The notes under the pieces are model-generated. The model did no database searches. It was not told where the DNA came from and saw nothing but the letters and a program-made list of their open reading frames with translations. 64,000 nucleotides of DNA from Streptomyces sp. NBC_00440. GTDB taxonomy: Bacteria; Actinomycetota; Actinomycetes; Streptomycetales; Streptomycetaceae. The DNA is taken from NCBI RefSeq assembly GCF_036014215.1, contig NZ_CP107922.1, forward strand, positions 186,001-250,000, in the 5' to 3' direction. Below, piece after piece: positions 60,824 through 64,000 of the stretch. The position numbers and the translations under genes are program-made. Positions within the stretch are counted from its first letter, which is position 1. Each line of letters opens with the position of its first letter.

Positions 60824-61522
60824 ATGGAACCCCCCGTCGCCGCACCTCCGCTGCCGCGCCCGCAGACTCCCGGCCGTCCCGAGATCCCCATCACCACCAC
60901 GCCTCCGGTCAAGCGGGAGCGACGCTGGTCGGTTGCTGCACTGTGTATCGTCCTCGCGGTGCTCGGCGGGCTGGGCGCGGCCGCGGCCGTCACGTCATCC
61001 AGCGACCGCGTGAAGGTTCTCGCGATCGCCCGGGACGTGCCGGCAGGACAGGCCATCACCGATGGAGACCTGGTCGTGGCCGAGGTGTCCGCCGACGGCG
61101 CCCTGACCCCGGTCCCCGCCGGACAGCGGAGCAGTATCGTCGGCAAGCGCCCGGCCGTCGACCTGCGCAAAGGTGGACTCCTGACCTCCTCGCAGCTGGG
61201 CGCGGGGACCGGGCTTGGGGATGACAAAGAGCAGGTCGGTGTGCAGGTCAAGCGCGGCCAGTCACCGGCGGGAACGCTCGCCCCCGGTGACAAGGTCCTC
61301 GCAGTGACCACCCCGGCCCAGGGCGACACCACCACCGGCGACAAGAGCGGTGAGACGCCGCCGTCGACGCTCAACGGGGTGGTCGTGTCGGTGTCCCGGC
61401 CGGACGCGTCCGGCACGGTGGTCGTCAACCTCGCGGTAGCGGACACCGACGGTCCGCTCCTGGCCACCCGCGCCGCCGTAGGCCGGATCTCGCTGGTCCG
61501 CGAACCGAGGAGCAGCCGATGA
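60824..61522 (+). CDS. SAF-domain, CpaB-like protein
   Basis: 232 residues from ATG 60824. One membrane helix at about 35-58 (WSVAALCIVLAVLGGLGAAA). A SAF domain follows (VKVLAIARDVPAGQAITDGD, then VGKRPAVDLRKGGLLTSSQL), as in CpaB/RcpC of Flp-pilus (Tad) systems. These proteins line the secretion pathway outside the membrane. Overlaps the CpaE-like gene by four bases. Confidence 0.82.
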   Translation: MEPPVAAPPLPRPQTPGRPEIPITTTPPVKRERRWSVAALCIVLAVLGGLGAAAAVTSSSDRVKVLAIARDVPAGQAITDGDLVVAEVSADGALTPVPAGQRSSIVGKRPAVDLRKGGLLTSSQLGAGTGLGDDKEQVGVQVKRGQSPAGTLAPGDKVLAVTTPAQGDTTTGDKSGETPPSTLNGVVVSVSRPDASGTVVVNLAVADTDGPLLATRAAVGRISLVREPRSSR

Positions 61523-62394
61523 CGGTCACCGCTCTTGTCTCCGCGAAGTCCTCCGGCGTCACCACCACCGCCCTGTCCCTGTCCCTGGCCTCGAAGCGCG
61601 CCTCGCTGCTCGCCGAGTGCGATCCGGGCGGCGGCACGATCCGTGCCGGGTTCCTGCAGAACGCGGTCAGCGCCGGGTTCGGCCTCTACCATCTGGCGGC
61701 CGCCGAACGGACTGGACCGGACGCGCTCGCCAGCGCTTTCACCAACCACCTGTGGCCGATGGACGAGGCGGGCCACCGCAAACTCCTTGCCGGCCTCACC
61801 GATCCGGCCCAGGCGGCCGCCCTCAGCCGTACCTGGCCGGCCCTCGCGGAGGTCCTGCAGGTGCTCTCTGCCGAAGCCGGGTACGACGTGTTCATCGACG
61901 GCGGGCGCCTCGCCCTGGAATCCGGGCACCTGCACCCCACACTGACTCCCACCCCGCTCCTCCACCAGGCCGATCTCGTCCTGCTGGTCGTCCGCGGCAC
62001 CGAGCAGTCCCTCACGCTGGCCCGCCACCTCATCGACCCGCTCCGCACCGAGCTGCGCGAACGCGGTACCGGTGACGACGCCCTGGGCCTGCTGCTGATC
62101 GAGGACGGCGCCTACCGGGCGCACCAGGTCGCCGAGGCGCTCAAGACACCTGTACTGGCCGCGCTGCCCTTCGACCCGGACACGGCCGGCTACCTCACCC
62201 AGGGCGGCCGGCCCCCACGCGGCTACAGCAGGAGCCCATTGCTGCGGCATGCGCGTACCGCAACGGAAGCGTTCGAAGCTGCGGCCGCCCGCCGTCAGAT
62301 CCAGCGCGAGTACCCGCCGCGCCCGGCCAACCCGCAGCTCGCCGGTGTGCTGCAGCGGCTCAGCCAGCAGCAGCCGGGCGGCCCCCGTGGCTGA
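61519..62394 (+). CDS. CpaE/TadZ-like MinD-family protein with degenerate P-loop
   Basis: 291 residues. The MinD/ParA-like opening is present, but the expected KGGxGKT is replaced by AKSSGVTTTA, so the Walker lysines are lost and ATP hydrolysis is doubtful. ECDPGGG near residue 35 and YDVFIDGGRLA near 120 keep the fold. The C-terminal part (VLAALPFDPDTAGYLTQG) is typical of TadZ-like proteins. TadZ localises the pilus motor at the membrane, which may not need hydrolysis. Overlaps both neighbours. Confidence 0.8.
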   Translation: MTVTALVSAKSSGVTTTALSLSLASKRASLLAECDPGGGTIRAGFLQNAVSAGFGLYHLAAAERTGPDALASAFTNHLWPMDEAGHRKLLAGLTDPAQAAALSRTWPALAEVLQVLSAEAGYDVFIDGGRLALESGHLHPTLTPTPLLHQADLVLLVVRGTEQSLTLARHLIDPLRTELRERGTGDDALGLLLIEDGAYRAHQVAEALKTPVLAALPFDPDTAGYLTQGGRPPRGYSRSPLLRHARTATEAFEAAAARRQIQREYPPRPANPQLAGVLQRLSQQQPGGPRG

Positions 62395-63940
62395 CACCCA
62401 CCAGCGCCCCGGCACCAACGGGCATCCACCACCGATGGGCCGCGAAGAACTCGCCGGGCTCCTCGCAGGACGCCTCGGCCAGCGCCGCCCCGAACCCACC
62501 CATCCCGCCGCCGCCCCGGCCCAACAGCCACCGGCCGACCAGGCGGGCCCGGCCGCGGTACCGCGTCTGGCCGGCCTGCCGGGCGAACTGCCCGTGGGCT
62601 GGGAGGTGATCGAAGCTCTGCAGTCGGACGTCTCGCAGCAGCTCAGCGACCGCGACCCCGACAAGCTCCTCGAGGAAGCCGACCGCCGGGCCATGGCCCG
62701 CTCCCTGGTCACCACCGCCGTCGCCGACTGGTCCGCCAAGTACGCGCAGGGCAACACACCCCTGACCGAAGAGCACGAAGCGACGATCCGCACCGCGGTG
62801 TTCAACGCGATGTACCGGGGCGGGCGCCTGCAGTCCCTCCTCGACGAGGACGGTGTCGAAGACGTCATGGTCGACGGGCTGCGCGCGCACGTCGAGTACT
62901 TCGACAAACCCCGGCGCACCATTGAGCGCGTCGCCGACTCCCATGAGGAACTCATCACGTGGGTCAACCGGATGGCCCGCCTGTCCGGGCACGGTGAGCG
63001 CGGCCTGACCCAGGCGACCCCGATGGTCGGGTTCCGGATGCCCGACGGCTCCCGTGTCACGTCCTCGCTGCTGACCAGCCGGCCCTCGGTCGTCATCCGA
63101 AAGCACCGCATCCGTCAGCACGGCATCGCCGAGCTGACGCAGTGGGGCTCCATCAACCCGATCCTGGAGCGGTTCCTGACTGCCTGCGTCCACGCCCGGA
63201 TGAACGTCCTGGTCGTCGGCGACATGGGTGCCGGAAAGACATCGTTGCTGCGGGCCCTGGGCCGGGAGATCCCGGCATCCGAGCGGCTCGTCACCCTGGA
63301 GTCGGACCGGGAGCTTTACCTGGACGAACCAGGGCCCAAGCCGGGGCCGGTCACGTTCGCCTTCGAGGCCCGCCAGTCCAACGGTGAGCGCCTGGGCGAT
63401 AAAGCTGCCGGCGAGGTCACCATCTCCGACATGTTCGCAACAGCCTTGCGTTACAACGCATCGAGGGTGATCGTCGGCGAGGTCCGCTCCACCGAGATCG
63501 TCCCGATGCTGCAGGCCATGTCCGCGGGCGGCTCCGGATCGATGTGCACCCTCCATGTCCGGCGACCCCACGCGATCATCAGCCGCCTCGTTCAGCTGTG
63601 CACCGAAGCCGGGATGGCCACCGAAGCCGCCCACCACCTCATCGCTTCGTCCATCGACGTCGTCGTGTACCTCACCTACCTGGACGAAACCGCGATCGGC
63701 GGCCGCAAGCACCGCTTCGTCTCCCACATCTACGAAGTCCACGACGTCGTCGGCGAAGGCGGCAGACCAACAACGACGGAACTCTTCGCCCCCCACGGCC
63801 AGGAAGCACGCGCCGTCTACAAGAACATGCCGACCTTCATCGCCGATCTGGAACGCACCAACGTCTTCCACCGGCCGTGGCTGACGGACAACCCCCACGG
63901 CGCCTGGGGTCCCGCACTGCAGACGGTGAGCCCACGGTGA
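62387..63940 (+). CDS. CpaF/TadA/VirB11-type secretion ATPase
   Basis: GTG 62387; 517 residues. An N-terminal Pro/Ala-rich leader precedes the all-helical and ARM-like region with DGVEDVMVDGLRAHVEYFD. Walker A GDMGAGKTS lies near residue 278, the Asp box LVTLESDRELYL near 303, and Walker B with His box (RVIVGEVRSTEIVPMLQAMS, then GSMCTLHVRRP) near 361-390. It drives assembly or substrate movement in Tad pili and type IV secretion. Here it follows CpaB- and CpaE-like genes and precedes a TadB-like gene, so a Tad-type machine is most likely. Confidence 0.93.
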   Translation: MADTHQRPGTNGHPPPMGREELAGLLAGRLGQRRPEPTHPAAAPAQQPPADQAGPAAVPRLAGLPGELPVGWEVIEALQSDVSQQLSDRDPDKLLEEADRRAMARSLVTTAVADWSAKYAQGNTPLTEEHEATIRTAVFNAMYRGGRLQSLLDEDGVEDVMVDGLRAHVEYFDKPRRTIERVADSHEELITWVNRMARLSGHGERGLTQATPMVGFRMPDGSRVTSSLLTSRPSVVIRKHRIRQHGIAELTQWGSINPILERFLTACVHARMNVLVVGDMGAGKTSLLRALGREIPASERLVTLESDRELYLDEPGPKPGPVTFAFEARQSNGERLGDKAAGEVTISDMFATALRYNASRVIVGEVRSTEIVPMLQAMSAGGSGSMCTLHVRRPHAIISRLVQLCTEAGMATEAAHHLIASSIDVVVYLTYLDETAIGGRKHRFVSHIYEVHDVVGEGGRPTTTELFAPHGQEARAVYKNMPTFIADLERTNVFHRPWLTDNPHGAWGPALQTVSPR

Positions 63941-64000
63941 CCACATCCCAGCTCGCTCTGGTCGCAGCCTGCTGCGCCGTTCTCACCGTCACGGGGATCG
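63937..64000 (+). CDS. TadB-like membrane protein, 5' end only
   Basis: GTG 63937 overlaps the CpaF stop. Only 21 codons are visible; VTTSQLALVAACCAVL is a hydrophobic N-terminus, as in TadB inner-membrane platform proteins that follow CpaF. The identity is inferred from position. Confidence 0.55.
   Translation, partial: MTTSQLALVAACCAVLTVTGI

Overview
The window is high-GC actinomycete DNA, most likely Streptomyces or a close relative. Supporting signs are the strong third-position GC bias, frequent GTG starts, GTGA and ATGA overlaps, near absence of TTA codons, and families typical of Streptomyces plasmids (DUF2637 proteins, an FtsK/TraB translocase, an RRQRL-type zinc protein, a replication-relaxation protein). 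It carries parA/parB, two DNA-transfer systems, several regulators and many short accessory genes, and no rRNA, tRNA, transposase or integrase. I read it as part of a large conjugative plasmid or a plasmid-derived integrated element. No telomere or attachment site was seen.

Layout. 1-764: trailer end of a type I-E-like CRISPR array with decaying repeats and no cas genes in the window. It runs into a truncated DciA-like gene, which sits behind a large DNA-binding protein with two HTH regions and two cysteine clusters (918-3515, minus), a candidate replication or regulatory module. 4.6-6.9 kb: control region with an XRE regulator, a GntR regulator paired with a UTRA-only paralogue, and a divergent excisionase-like HTH gene, linked by CTTAAG boxes. 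7.2-10.9 kb: small plus-strand genes separated by GC hairpins. 11.0-20.7 kb: transfer block 1, with a DUF2637/coiled-coil protein, a glycine-rich membrane protein, an FtsK-like TraB translocase and Spd-like membrane proteins. 20.8-28.8 kb: accessory genes including a P-loop kinase-like protein, a Nudix hydrolase, a diguanylate cyclase and an ASCH protein.

28.8-34.4 kb: partition region. Six 15-bp palindromes (TATTACG-N-CGTAATA) lie upstream of parA-parB and are candidate centromere sites. 34.8-41.1 kb: sigma-like proteins, a second DUF2637 protein, and two repeat arrays around 39.7-40.15 kb that look like iterons or operators. 41.1-49.7 kb: a tightly overlapping type IV secretion operon (TcpC-like, small membrane proteins, VirB4 ATPase, VirB6-like protein, lytic transglycosylase/NlpC-P60 hydrolase). 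50.7-56.2 kb: membrane protein, a second transfer ATPase (coupling-protein candidate), a replication-relaxation protein and an HTH protein. 56.2-59.0 kb: HAD phosphatase, XRE/TPR-like regulator and an unknown. 59.2-64.0 kb: lipoprotein, secreted protein and a Tad/Cpa-like module (SAF, CpaE-like, CpaF/VirB11 ATPase, TadB-like start) that continues past the window.

Together the genes describe maintenance (parAB, candidate replication proteins), double-stranded DNA transfer by TraB, and a separate envelope-spanning secretion machine. Several short genes (9.4, 19.7, 20.8, 28.5 and 36.7 kb) read correctly only if one or two single-base changes in C or G runs are reversed. The large transfer genes are clean. 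This may be real decay or base-calling error, and the raw reads would decide it.
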